NCBI GenBank assembly: GCA_042091035.1
Contig: JBELIG010000223.1
Span: 1-5,196, forward strand
Length of the DNA stretch: 5,196 bases
Direction of reading: 5' to 3'
Source of the DNA: AM-2324 sp042091035
GTDB taxonomy: Bacteria > Bacteroidota > Bacteroidia > Chitinophagales > Saprospiraceae
In this document: positions 1 to 5,180 of the stretch, in pieces
Layout of the letters: each line of letters opens with the position of its first letter
Position numbering within the stretch: position 1 is the first letter of the stretch
Program-made: the position numbers and the translations under genes
Notes under the pieces: model-generated
The model's input: the letters and a program-made list of their open reading frames with translations, nothing else
Told to the model about the DNA's origin: nothing
Databases searched by the model: none

Positions 1-23
1 AAAATCTGTGCAAAATTAATAAA

Positions 24-863
24 TCATTCGGAATATTTATGAAATATTGGAAGATCACTTTCCGGCACAATTTTTTGGCTTCGGGCATAATCAAATAGGT
101 GCTGAACAGCTGCCTGTCCTTCTTTGCCAAGATCAATAGAGAAGTCATTCACATATAGGTCTATATGCTTTTGTTGAACATCTTCTTCCATCTCCTGAGC
201 ATGCTGCTGAATAAATGCTTTTGGCTCTTCTGGATGGTCAAAAGCAAATGCTACTGAACGGCGAATAACCCGATTGATTTTTTCTGTAAGATTTGAGTCA
301 AAATTTCTCCGGCAGAATATTCCTCCCAGTGGAATTGGAAGTTTGAACTTTTCTTCCCAGAATGCTCCAAGATCAATAATCTTTACCAAGCCTTTTTCTT
401 GGTAGGTAAATCTGTTCTCGTGTATGATTAATCCTGCTTTATAAGTCTCATCAAGTACGCCGGACTCTATTTCAGAAAAAAGTATAGCTTTTTTATTTTG
501 AATATCAGGATAGGCAAGATTTAATAAAAAGTGAGCAGTGGTAAGTTCTCCGGGGATGGCAACTGGTCCTTTTTTTATGCTGTTATGGTCTAATTTTTCT
601 TTTGCAATCAAAAGGGGCCCACAGCCAAAACCTAGTGCTGACCCTGCATTCAGAAGGATATACTGTTCAAATACATGGGCATAAGCGTGAAAAGACAACT
701 TGGAAATATCCAGTTTATCCGCTAAAGCCCATTCATTTAATTCTTTTACATCGGCCATTTTGACCTCGAATTCTAGGCCTTCCGTGTCTACTTTTTGATG
801 GATCATCGCATCAAAAATAAAAGTGTCATTGGGACAAGGTGAAAACCCTAACGTCAATTTCAT
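24..863 (-). CDS. mqnD: 1,4-dihydroxy-6-naphthoate synthase (futalosine menaquinone pathway)
   Basis: MqnD converts cyclic dehypoxanthine futalosine to 1,4-dihydroxy-6-naphthoate, a late step of the futalosine route to menaquinone; it acts in the cytoplasm. The 279-residue product has the usual family length and fold markers. The N-terminal SPCPNDTF motif is at residues 8-15, the glycine-rich SALGFGCGPLLIA segment at 75-87 and an IPGELTTAH segment at 103-111. A GLIIHENRF segment at 144-152 follows; its H148 matches by motif the histidine proposed as catalytic base in characterised MqnD. No signal peptide or membrane segment is visible. The ATG start at 863 gives the standard MKLTLGFSPCPNDTF beginning. 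The gene is divergent from the RluA-family gene, with 35 bp between start codons, so its promoter must lie in that gap or inside the neighbouring gene; I saw no convincing one. No other mqn gene is in the window. Family assignment is firm. Confidence 0.95.
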   Translation of the reverse strand: MKLTLGFSPCPNDTFIFDAMIHQKVDTEGLEFEVKMADVKELNEWALADKLDISKLSFHAYAHVFEQYILLNAGSALGFGCGPLLIAKEKLDHNSIKKGPVAIPGELTTAHFLLNLAYPDIQNKKAILFSEIESGVLDETYKAGLIIHENRFTYQEKGLVKIIDLGAFWEEKFKLPIPLGGIFCRRNFDSNLTEKINRVIRRSVAFAFDHPEEPKAFIQQHAQEMEEDVQQKHIDLYVNDFSIDLGKEGQAAVQHLFDYARSQKIVPESDLPIFHKYSE

Positions 864-870
864 ATCTTTG
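863..870 (+). promoter_or_regulatory. Bacteroidota -7 promoter box (TATCTTTG) for the RluA-family gene
   Basis: TATCTTTG matches the Bacteroidota primary sigma factor -7 consensus TAnnTTTG exactly and is followed by CAG. It lies 28 bp upstream of the ATG at 899, which would leave a leader of roughly 20 nt. The first base overlaps the start codon of the divergent mqnD. No clear TTTG element is present at the expected -33 position (around 839-843), so the call rests on the -7 box and its placement. Confidence 0.6.
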
Positions 871-898
871 CAGTTGAAATAGAAAAAAATAGGATCGA

Positions 899-1591
899 AT
901 GATACAAGTTTTGTACGAAGATAATCATCTCATCGCAGTAAACAAGCCATGGGGTGTGCTGGTTCAGGGAGATCAGACGGGAGATCTGACAATGGCAGAT
1001 TATGTGAAGCAGTATATAAAGGACAGGTATAATAAACCTGGAGCCGTTTATTTAGGGATTCCGCATCGACTGGATAGAGTAGTTAGTGGATTGGTGATCT
1101 ATGCAAGGACCAGTAAGGCTCTTGAGCGGATGAATGCCTTGTTCAGAGAGCAGGAGGTAGAGAAGACCTATTACGCAGTAGTAGAAGAACTGCCAATTGA
1201 ATGGAAGGATACATTGGTGCATTACATTGAGAAGGACAAGGCTAAGAATGTTTCTAAAGCCTATGATTTTCAAAGTAATAGAGCCAAAAATGCAAAAAGA
1301 TCAGAGCTCAGTTATGAGGTCTTGAGTAATCTTGGAAACCATACGGTGTTGAAGGTCAATCCAAAAACTGGACGACCACATCAGATCCGTGTTCAATTAT
1401 CAAAGGTAGGTATGCCTATCAAGGATGATGTGAAGTATGGGTATTCCAAGCGTAATAAGAGGGATGGGATTTATTTACACTGTCGCTCTATGGCATTCAT
1501 GCATCCGGTAAAAAAGGAACGTGTAGAAATATTCGCAAATACTCCTGATGATCAGATATGGGATAACTTCAGTCATCTTTGGGAGGACTAA
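899..1591 (+). CDS. RluA-family RNA pseudouridine synthase
   Basis: The product isomerises specific uridines in rRNA or tRNA to pseudouridine. The 230-residue protein is a single catalytic domain without an N-terminal S4 domain, like the short RluA/TruC-type members. The family motif HRLDRVVSGLVIYA is at residues 56-69, with D59 as the expected catalytic aspartate. The EKTYYAVVE segment is at 88-96, and the second conserved block KTGRPHQIRVQLS at 156-168 helps form the active site. The VVSG variant in place of TSG is common in related Bacteroidota proteins and does not imply loss of activity. The ATG at 899 gives a typical start (LYEDNHLIAVNKPWGVLV). The target uridine cannot be read from the sequence, so no specific symbol is given. 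The next gene begins 24 bp downstream on the same strand and is probably cotranscribed. Confidence 0.93.
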   Translation: MIQVLYEDNHLIAVNKPWGVLVQGDQTGDLTMADYVKQYIKDRYNKPGAVYLGIPHRLDRVVSGLVIYARTSKALERMNALFREQEVEKTYYAVVEELPIEWKDTLVHYIEKDKAKNVSKAYDFQSNRAKNAKRSELSYEVLSNLGNHTVLKVNPKTGRPHQIRVQLSKVGMPIKDDVKYGYSKRNKRDGIYLHCRSMAFMHPVKKERVEIFANTPDDQIWDNFSHLWED

Positions 1592-1615
1592 TTAAATAAA
1601 ATCAAAAACACTAAC

Positions 1616-2506
1616 ATGCAACAAGTTACAGTAATTGGAGCAGGTACAATGGGTAATGGTATTGCTCATGTATTTGCAATGAATGATTACAAGGTATGTC
1701 TAGTCGATGTATCAGCTGATGCGCTGAATCGCGCAACTGCTACCATCGAAAAGAATCTAGACAGAATGCTAAAGAAAGAACGCATTACTGCAGAGAAGAA
1801 AGCAGCAACCTTAAATAATCTTTCCACGTTCACTGCTCTTGAAGATGGGGTTAAAGGATCTTTTCTAGTTGTAGAAGCAGCAACAGAAAATATAGACCTA
1901 AAGCTTAAGATATTTAAAAGCATGGATGCACTAGCTGATGCAGATGCTATACTGGCAACGAATACCTCATCCATATCTATCACAAAGATTGCAGCTGTGA
2001 CTGCAAGACCTGATAAAGTGATTGGTATGCACTTTATGAATCCTGTTCCAGTTATGAAATTGGTAGAAGTTATTCGAGGATATGCTACTTCTGATGCGGT
2101 ATGTGAACAGGTGATGGATATATCACGAAAGTTAGCAAAGGTGCCTGTGGAGGTAAATGACTACCCAGGTTTTGTGGCAAATCGTATTCTTATGCCTATG
2201 ATCAATGAAGCTATTATTACTTTATTCGAAGGAGTGGCAGGTGTAGAAGAAATTGATACAGTTATGAAATTGGGCATGGCTCATCCAATGGGACCGCTGC
2301 AATTAGCCGATTTTATAGGGCTTGATGTATGCCTTTCGATTATGAATGTATTGCATGATGGCTTTGGAAATCCAAAGTATGCACCCTGTCCTTTATTAGT
2401 AAATATGGTTACTGCGGGCAAGTTAGGTGTAAAGTCAGGTGAAGGATTTTATAAATATGTTGCAGGTTCAAAAGAACTTGTTCTTGCAGACAATTTTAAG
2501 AAATAA
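1616..2506 (+). CDS. 3-hydroxybutyryl-CoA dehydrogenase (3-hydroxyacyl-CoA dehydrogenase family)
   Basis: This stand-alone enzyme interconverts (S)-3-hydroxybutyryl-CoA and acetoacetyl-CoA with NAD(P), in beta-oxidation or butyryl-CoA metabolism. The 296 residues match the single-domain Hbd/PaaH type rather than the large FadB/FadJ fusion. The N-terminal Rossmann domain carries GAGTMG at residues 8-13 and an acidic D31 at the end of the second strand, which suggests NAD preference. By family alignment the catalytic set is S118 in NTSS, H139 in GMHFMNP, E151 and N189 in GFVANR, all present. The C-terminal helical domain (about 185-285) includes GMAHPMGPLQLADFIGLD and ends near the usual KSGEGFYKY. 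The A-rich leader CAAAAACACTAAC precedes the ATG; there is no Shine-Dalgarno match, as is usual in Bacteroidota. It lies 24 bp after the RluA-family gene and is followed at once by a strong terminator, so the two probably form one transcript. Symbols hbd, fadB2 and paaH are all used for this family; I leave it blank. Confidence 0.93.
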   Translation: MQQVTVIGAGTMGNGIAHVFAMNDYKVCLVDVSADALNRATATIEKNLDRMLKKERITAEKKAATLNNLSTFTALEDGVKGSFLVVEAATENIDLKLKIFKSMDALADADAILATNTSSISITKIAAVTARPDKVIGMHFMNPVPVMKLVEVIRGYATSDAVCEQVMDISRKLAKVPVEVNDYPGFVANRILMPMINEAIITLFEGVAGVEEIDTVMKLGMAHPMGPLQLADFIGLDVCLSIMNVLHDGFGNPKYAPCPLLVNMVTAGKLGVKSGEGFYKYVAGSKELVLADNFKK

Positions 2507-2515
2507 TCAATGTTT

Positions 2516-2540
2516 ATGGGGCTTTCGGGCCCCATTTCTA
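2516..2540 (+). terminator. Rho-independent terminator after the 3-hydroxybutyryl-CoA dehydrogenase gene
   Basis: ATGGGGCT (2516-2523) pairs with GGCCCCAT (2528-2535) to form an 8-bp GC-rich stem closed by a T-G wobble around a TTCG tetraloop (2524-2527). The T-rich tail TTCTA follows on the plus strand, starting 9 bp after the TAA stop at 2504-2506. The minus strand lacks a T tract after the stem, so it acts in the plus direction only. Confidence 0.9.
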
Positions 2541-2550
2541 TTTATATGCA

Positions 2551-2596
2551 CTGCTTTAGTTCTGTCAGTAAGCGAACAAAAAAATGAATTAAGCAG
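2551..2596. repeat. Inverted repeat, about 11-bp imperfect stem
   Basis: CTGCTTTAGTTC (2551-2562) is complementary to GAATTAAGCAG (2586-2596), giving six perfect pairs, one bulged T, and five more pairs of which one is a G-T wobble. The 23-nt loop is A-rich and contains a run of seven A. There is no T tract after it on either strand, so it does not look like a terminator. It is the first of three such elements in the gene-free stretch. Confidence 0.45.
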
Positions 2597-2659
2597 GATA
2601 AAATACCTAGAATGTGGCATTTAATATAAAAAAGATGCACATTTGTTATATAAGTCGCT

Positions 2660-2731
2660 AAGCACCATATGACAGTAACATTATCAAAAATTCCCCCCAA
2701 GGAATTATTAGCTGTCATTCTCCTTGTGCTT
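2660..2731. repeat. Nested three-part imperfect hairpin of 72 bp
   Basis: Three complementary arm pairs are nested around one centre. AAGCAC (2660-2665) pairs with GTGCTT (2726-2731), ATGACAG (2669-2675) with CTGTCAT (2712-2718), and AATTCC (2689-2694) with GGAATT (2701-2706) around the loop CCCCAA. The interior loops are asymmetric. The middle arm contains the ATG of a 29-codon small ORF that reads through the structure. The element could be a folded RNA, a decayed miniature transposon or chance; no target-site duplication was visible at its ends. Confidence 0.45.
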
Positions 2732-2758
2732 TATCTACAATCTAAATTCATTATCTGA
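2669..2758 (+). CDS. Possible 29-residue hydrophobic small protein (uncertain)
   Basis: An ATG at 2669 opens 29 codons ending with TGA at 2756-2758. The predicted peptide has a polar start (residues 1-12 with K7, K11 and E12), a hydrophobic run LLAVILLVLYL at 13-23, and a short tail with K26. Size and composition resemble single-pass membrane peptides such as type I toxins, but I recognise no family. The start codon lies in the ATGACAG arm of the surrounding hairpin, so translation could be blocked by folding. If TGA 2756-2758 is ignored, the frame continues for 17 codons with a second hydrophobic run (FVVLIILL) to TGA 2810-2812, so a decayed membrane-protein fragment is an alternative. No good promoter was found; CACATTTG at 2638-2645 is one mismatch from a -7 box. 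It may well be chance in AT-rich DNA. Confidence 0.2.
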   Translation: MTVTLSKIPPKELLAVILLVLYLQSKFII

Positions 2759-2765
2759 ATATTTC

Positions 2766-2817
2766 CATTTTCAAATGGTTCAGGGTTTGTTGTATTAATA
2801 ATCCTGCTTTGAAAATG
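2766..2817. repeat. Perfect 10-bp inverted repeat with inner 7-bp stem
   Basis: CATTTTCAAA (2766-2775) and TTTGAAAATG (2808-2817) are exact reverse complements. Inside them CAGGGTT (2781-2787) pairs with AATCCTG (2800-2806) through six standard pairs and one G-T wobble, leaving a 12-nt loop. Together they make a roughly 17-bp two-part hairpin in 52 bp. No T tract follows on either strand, so a terminator is unlikely. The outer left arm also sits in a local near-palindrome, CCATTTTCAAATGG, and could fold on itself instead. Confidence 0.5.
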
Positions 2818-2858
2818 AAAATAACCTTGGCCTTGCGCCAACCTGAAAACCAAATGTT

Positions 2859-2877
2859 TGTGATTAATCGGATCACA
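2859..2877. repeat. Operator-like dyad TGTGAT-N7-ATCACA
   Basis: TGTGAT (2859-2864) and ATCACA (2872-2877) are perfect inverted half-sites separated by 7 bp. The half-sites resemble those of CRP/FNR-type regulators, but the spacing between TGTGA and TCACA is 9 rather than the usual 6, so it is not a standard CRP site. No gene start follows closely. It may be a protein-binding dyad or coincidence. Confidence 0.2.
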
Positions 2878-2993
2878 TCCAAAAGAGGGCTTTTAACCCA
2901 TTATACACATGACTACTATGAGAAATTAAGTATTCCGATTACTATCACCTTTATGATCAATAGGTTTGTAGATAGCTTTAAGGTGAATTGGTG

Positions 2994-3033
2994 GCCCTTC
3001 GGGAATTTTTCCCGAAAGGGCTTCTTTATTTTT
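2994..3033 (+). terminator. Strong plus-strand terminator with no assigned upstream gene
   Basis: GCCCTTCGGG (2994-3003) pairs with CCCGAAAGGGC (3011-3021) as a 10-bp stem with one bulged A, around the loop AATTTTT. The tail TTCTTTATTTTT (3022-3033) follows on the plus strand. In the minus direction the stem is followed by CACCAATTCACC, with no T tract, so it does not serve the minus-strand hslR-like gene. The dehydrogenase gene already has its own terminator 460 bp earlier, so this one implies another plus-strand transcript or a backup for readthrough. Confidence 0.8.
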
Positions 3034-3043
3034 ATGAAGGAGC

Positions 3044-3066
3044 AAGCTAATCTATGTTTTTAGCTT
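3044..3066. repeat. Small 7-bp inverted repeat at the 3' end of the hslR-like gene
   Basis: AAGCTAA (3044-3050) and TTAGCTT (3060-3066) are perfect complements with a 9-nt loop, starting 2 bp beyond the stop codon of the minus-strand gene. No T tract follows on the minus strand, so it is at best a weak 3'-end hairpin for that transcript. Confidence 0.3.
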
Positions 3067-3068
3067 AA

Positions 3069-3485
3069 TTACTTTTGCTCATCCCACTCTTCCAGGTCTT
3101 CATATATGACCCCTTTATAGTCATCGATCTCTCGACGATCTTTCTTAGTAGGCCTTCCAATTCCTTTTTCTCTCATTTCTGATTTACCCTTCCCGACAAA
3201 CCAGTGTCTGAACTTATTGAGTTCATCTGGAGGTGTAAGATCTTCATAACATTGAATAGCTAAAGGGGCTCCAACTCTTTTTTCGATCAATTTAATAACC
3301 TTGAATTCTAAATCGAAGCCATTTTTTTTGACTTGAACACGTTGGCCGACCTCTACAGTGGAAGATGCTTTTACAGAAACTTCCTCAATTCTTACCCGTC
3401 CGCCCTTACAAGCATTTGAAGCTAGCGTTCTTGATTTGAATACCCGCACACTCCATAGCCACTTATCTATTCTTATTTTTTTCAT
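3069..3485 (-). CDS. hslR: Hsp15-like S4-domain RNA-binding protein
   Basis: Hsp15 binds free 50S subunits that still carry nascent chain and peptidyl-tRNA, aiding their recycling. The 138-residue product is close in length to E. coli Hsp15. An S4 RNA-binding domain occupies about residues 3-64, opening with the hallmark RIDKWLWSVRVFKSRTLA (5-22), followed by the GGRVRI turn (28-33) and VGQRVQVKK (46-54). The C-terminal extension contains GRPTKKDRR (110-118), a basic motif typical of this family in Bacteroidota, and ends in an acidic tail. It is the second gene of a two-gene unit: its ATG lies 2 bp after the stop codon of the DUF58 gene, so translational coupling is likely. A general S4-domain role in rRNA binding fits equally; the family assignment is firm and the precise function is by homology. 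Confidence 0.88.
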   Translation of the reverse strand: MKKIRIDKWLWSVRVFKSRTLASNACKGGRVRIEEVSVKASSTVEVGQRVQVKKNGFDLEFKVIKLIEKRVGAPLAIQCYEDLTPPDELNKFRHWFVGKGKSEMREKGIGRPTKKDRREIDDYKGVIYEDLEEWDEQK

Positions 3486-3487
3486 TG

Positions 3488-4399
3488 TTAAACGCGCATT
3501 TTGGATCGCTTCACTAAGAAGGATTGTAAAATAGGTTTGAATCCTTTATTGATATCAGCTTTGACATAGTCAATTTTGTATTGAAGACACTTGAGATATA
3601 CTTCTTGTTGGAAGGCATGCATCTTTTCTTTGTAATATGCTTTTACTTGGTTCGATCTAAGTTTGACCTGATCTCCAGTTTCCATATCAATAAATTGGTA
3701 GGGTCTATTTTCAAAATCGAAATCTAGTTCTTTTGCCTCATCTACAACATGGAAAAGAATCACCTCATGTTTGTTGTGCTTGAGGTGTTGCAGTGCGGAA
3801 AGCATAGGCTGTAGATTCTCTGGATTCTCTAGCATGTCAGAAAAGATTATGACTAAGGATCGCCTTGGGATGCTATCTGCTATCTCATGGAGTACCTTTA
3901 CTGCGCTAGTCTCTTTGTTTAACTTATCCGCATTGAGATTATCCTCCAGCTTGTTTAATAGCATATGAAAATGAGACGATTTGGATTTGCTAGGCCCATG
4001 ATAGCGGATAGCAGAGTCAAATGTCGTCAGTCCAAAGGCATCGCGCTGTCTACTCATTAGATTCATGAGCGCGGCAGATGCTAGTGTGGAAAACCTGAGT
4101 TTATTGTTTTCTTCGTCTTTGGGGAAATACATGGAGGAAGAAACATCCATGACAATCCGACACCTAAGATTAGTCTCTTCCTCAAATTTCTTTGTAAAGA
4201 GCTTATCTGTTCTTGCATATACTTTCCAGTCGATATTCTTCGTAGATTCTCCTGGATTGTATATTCTATGTTCAGCGAACTCCACAGAAAAACCGTGGAA
4301 GGGGCTTTTATGAAGACCAATTAGGAAACCTTCGACTACTTGTCTTGCCAACAATTCGAGACTTCCAAAATCTTTTATTTCCTTATTGTTTACGATCAC
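3488..4399 (-). CDS. DUF58 / von Willebrand factor A-domain protein
   Basis: DUF58 proteins often work with MoxR-type AAA+ ATPases as adaptors for metal-dependent protein maturation, but the cellular role of this branch is unsettled. The 303-residue product is soluble, without the N-terminal membrane segments of longer DUF58 proteins. The DUF58 signature YNPGESTKNIDWKVYARTDK lies at residues 47-66, with KKFEEETNLRC (70-80) next. A vWA fold follows, with the metal-ion site motif DVSSSM at 85-90 (D85, S87, S89), TTFDSA around 125-130 and IIFSDM at 184-189 (D188). The GTG at 4399 is the best start: an in-frame TAA lies 18 bp upstream and the following sequence (KEIKDFGSLELLARQVVEGF) is the usual N-terminus. 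No MoxR gene is in the window, so the partner must be elsewhere. It heads a tight unit with the hslR-like gene 2 bp downstream. Confidence 0.9.
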   Translation of the reverse strand: MIVNNKEIKDFGSLELLARQVVEGFLIGLHKSPFHGFSVEFAEHRIYNPGESTKNIDWKVYARTDKLFTKKFEEETNLRCRIVMDVSSSMYFPKDEENNKLRFSTLASAALMNLMSRQRDAFGLTTFDSAIRYHGPSKSKSSHFHMLLNKLEDNLNADKLNKETSAVKVLHEIADSIPRRSLVIIFSDMLENPENLQPMLSALQHLKHNKHEVILFHVVDEAKELDFDFENRPYQFIDMETGDQVKLRSNQVKAYYKEKMHAFQQEVYLKCLQYKIDYVKADINKGFKPILQSFLVKRSKMRV

Positions 4400-4425
4400 G
4401 ATATTAGTTCTTGATTAGAATGCTA

Positions 4426-4433
4426 AAAAGGTA
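4426..4433 (-). promoter_or_regulatory. Possible -7 box (TACCTTTT) for the DUF58-hslR unit
   Basis: On the minus strand TACCTTTT differs from the Bacteroidota -7 consensus TAnnTTTG in the last base only and sits 26 bp before the GTG at 4399, nearly the same spacing as the clear box at 863-870. No matching -33 TTTG was found 19-21 bp further upstream. The 87-bp gap between the WbqC-like gene and this gene leaves room for a promoter. Confidence 0.3.
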
Positions 4434-4486
4434 ACGAAATTGAAGGTATTTCCGTTTATTTTAAGGTTAAAAAATATGCTTAAGCC

Positions 4487-5134
4487 TTATAGATTGCTTG
4501 AACAAGCCTCGATGTGAAAGATTCCTTGCGGCCCTTGCGTGAATAGCAATTCAATAGCGGATATGTTTTCTAGAAATCCAGTCTTAGCTTCAAATACCTG
4601 TGGATAAGGGATTTCTCTAAAAGTGGGGTCTGTAGTGTGTTGTGCAGGGTGTATTAGATTGCGTAAATCATCACAAGCAGAAATTTTAGAATCTTTATTG
4701 AGATAATTTGTTGTAGAACTGATCTTACAATCAATTTGAAAAGCTTCTAGCAACCAGCTTAAGATTTTAGTATTCAAGTCAAGTAGGGCAGGAGTCTGGC
4801 TTAGGATTATAGATTCCAACTCTTCAAAATAATGAATAAAAAAGGCTGTTTTTCCATAACTCGACTGTATTGCTCTGCACATTTTCTTTTCCCAGTTGTC
4901 ATGATATGCAATCCTAACTTGGTCTACAGGAAGGCTATTGTTTTTACCTTTTAATAAGGGTACAGACATGTTCAGAGCGCCATTGGGGCTGCTTAGCACT
5001 GCCCGATTGCGATACGACCTTTTTTCATAAAACTCCTTAGACTCGATTTGAATTTCATCGTAGAACAGGCATTTACTTAGGTAATGCAAGTTGGGAAGAA
5101 AATGTGATTCTATTAGAGCTGTTTTTGAATGCAC
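4487..5134 (-). CDS. WbqC-like family protein
   Basis: WbqC-like proteins are widespread in Bacteroidota; some homologues lie in O-antigen clusters, but the biochemical role is not established. The 215-residue product matches the Bacteroidota form across its length. It has ALIESHFLPNLHYLS at residues 6-20, EFYEKRSYRNRAVLSSPNGALNMSVPL at 34-60 (the YxKRSYRNR core), a conserved W81 and SSYGKTAFFIHYFEEL at 91-106. C-terminal blocks are YPQVF (177-181) and GFLENISAIELLFTQGP (186-202). No signal peptide or membrane helix is visible. The start is GTG at 5134: the reading frame stays open upstream to the window edge, but that stretch encodes a terminator hairpin and has no family similarity. Only 21 bp separate the terminator from the start. 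In other Bacteroidota this family often neighbours lepB and dapB, so the unseen upstream gene may be lepB; that is inference. Confidence 0.88.
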   Translation of the reverse strand: MHSKTALIESHFLPNLHYLSKCLFYDEIQIESKEFYEKRSYRNRAVLSSPNGALNMSVPLLKGKNNSLPVDQVRIAYHDNWEKKMCRAIQSSYGKTAFFIHYFEELESIILSQTPALLDLNTKILSWLLEAFQIDCKISSTTNYLNKDSKISACDDLRNLIHPAQHTTDPTFREIPYPQVFEAKTGFLENISAIELLFTQGPQGIFHIEACSSNL

Positions 5135-5137
5135 GAT

Positions 5138-5180
5138 CTGTTTTTGATAAAAAATAAAAGCCCCATAGAGCGGAGCTTTT
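5138..5180 (-). terminator. Minus-strand terminator of an unseen gene upstream of the WbqC-like gene
   Basis: Read on the minus strand, AAAAGCTCC (5180-5172) pairs with GGGGCTTTT (5164-5156) through eight of nine positions, with one mismatch, around a 7-nt loop. It is followed by ATTTTTTATC, a good T-rich tail. The plus strand has only TTTT then AATATA, a weaker tail. It indicates that a minus-strand gene ends just beyond the right edge of the window. Confidence 0.7.

Noticed and set aside
56..69. RluA motif variant VVSG instead of TSG (positions here are residues of the RluA-family protein)
   Set aside because: Val at this place is common among related short RluA-family proteins, and the catalytic aspartate is intact, so it is not a sign of inactivation.
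1052..1273. 73-codon minus-strand frame inside the RluA-family gene
   Set aside because: Antisense shadow of a well-identified gene with no family features.
1687..1983. 98-codon minus-strand frame inside the dehydrogenase gene
   Set aside because: Low-complexity Ala/Ser-rich antisense shadow of conserved coding sequence.
2439..2624. 61-codon plus-strand reading frame overlapping the dehydrogenase gene end
   Set aside because: It overlaps the 3' end of a firmly identified gene in another frame and reads through the terminator at 2516-2540.
2809..3063. 84-codon plus-strand reading frame starting with TTG
   Set aside because: It runs straight through the strong terminator at 2994-3033, has no recognisable domain and begins inside an inverted repeat. 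It is more likely noncoding.
2507..3068. Search of the gene-free stretch for tRNA, tmRNA, SRP RNA, RNase P RNA or a CRISPR array
   Set aside because: No T-loop or CCA end, no conserved RNA core motifs that I could recognise, and no regularly spaced direct repeats.
3771..4320. Several frames on both strands inside the DUF58 gene
   Set aside because: They overlap a full-length gene with intact DUF58 and vWA motifs; none has recognisable features.
4440..4486. Possible terminator after the WbqC-like gene (GCTTAAGC followed by ATATTTTTT on the minus strand)
   Set aside because: The palindrome has no loop and the alternative 5-bp TAAGG/CCTTA pairing is weak; only the T run is suggestive.
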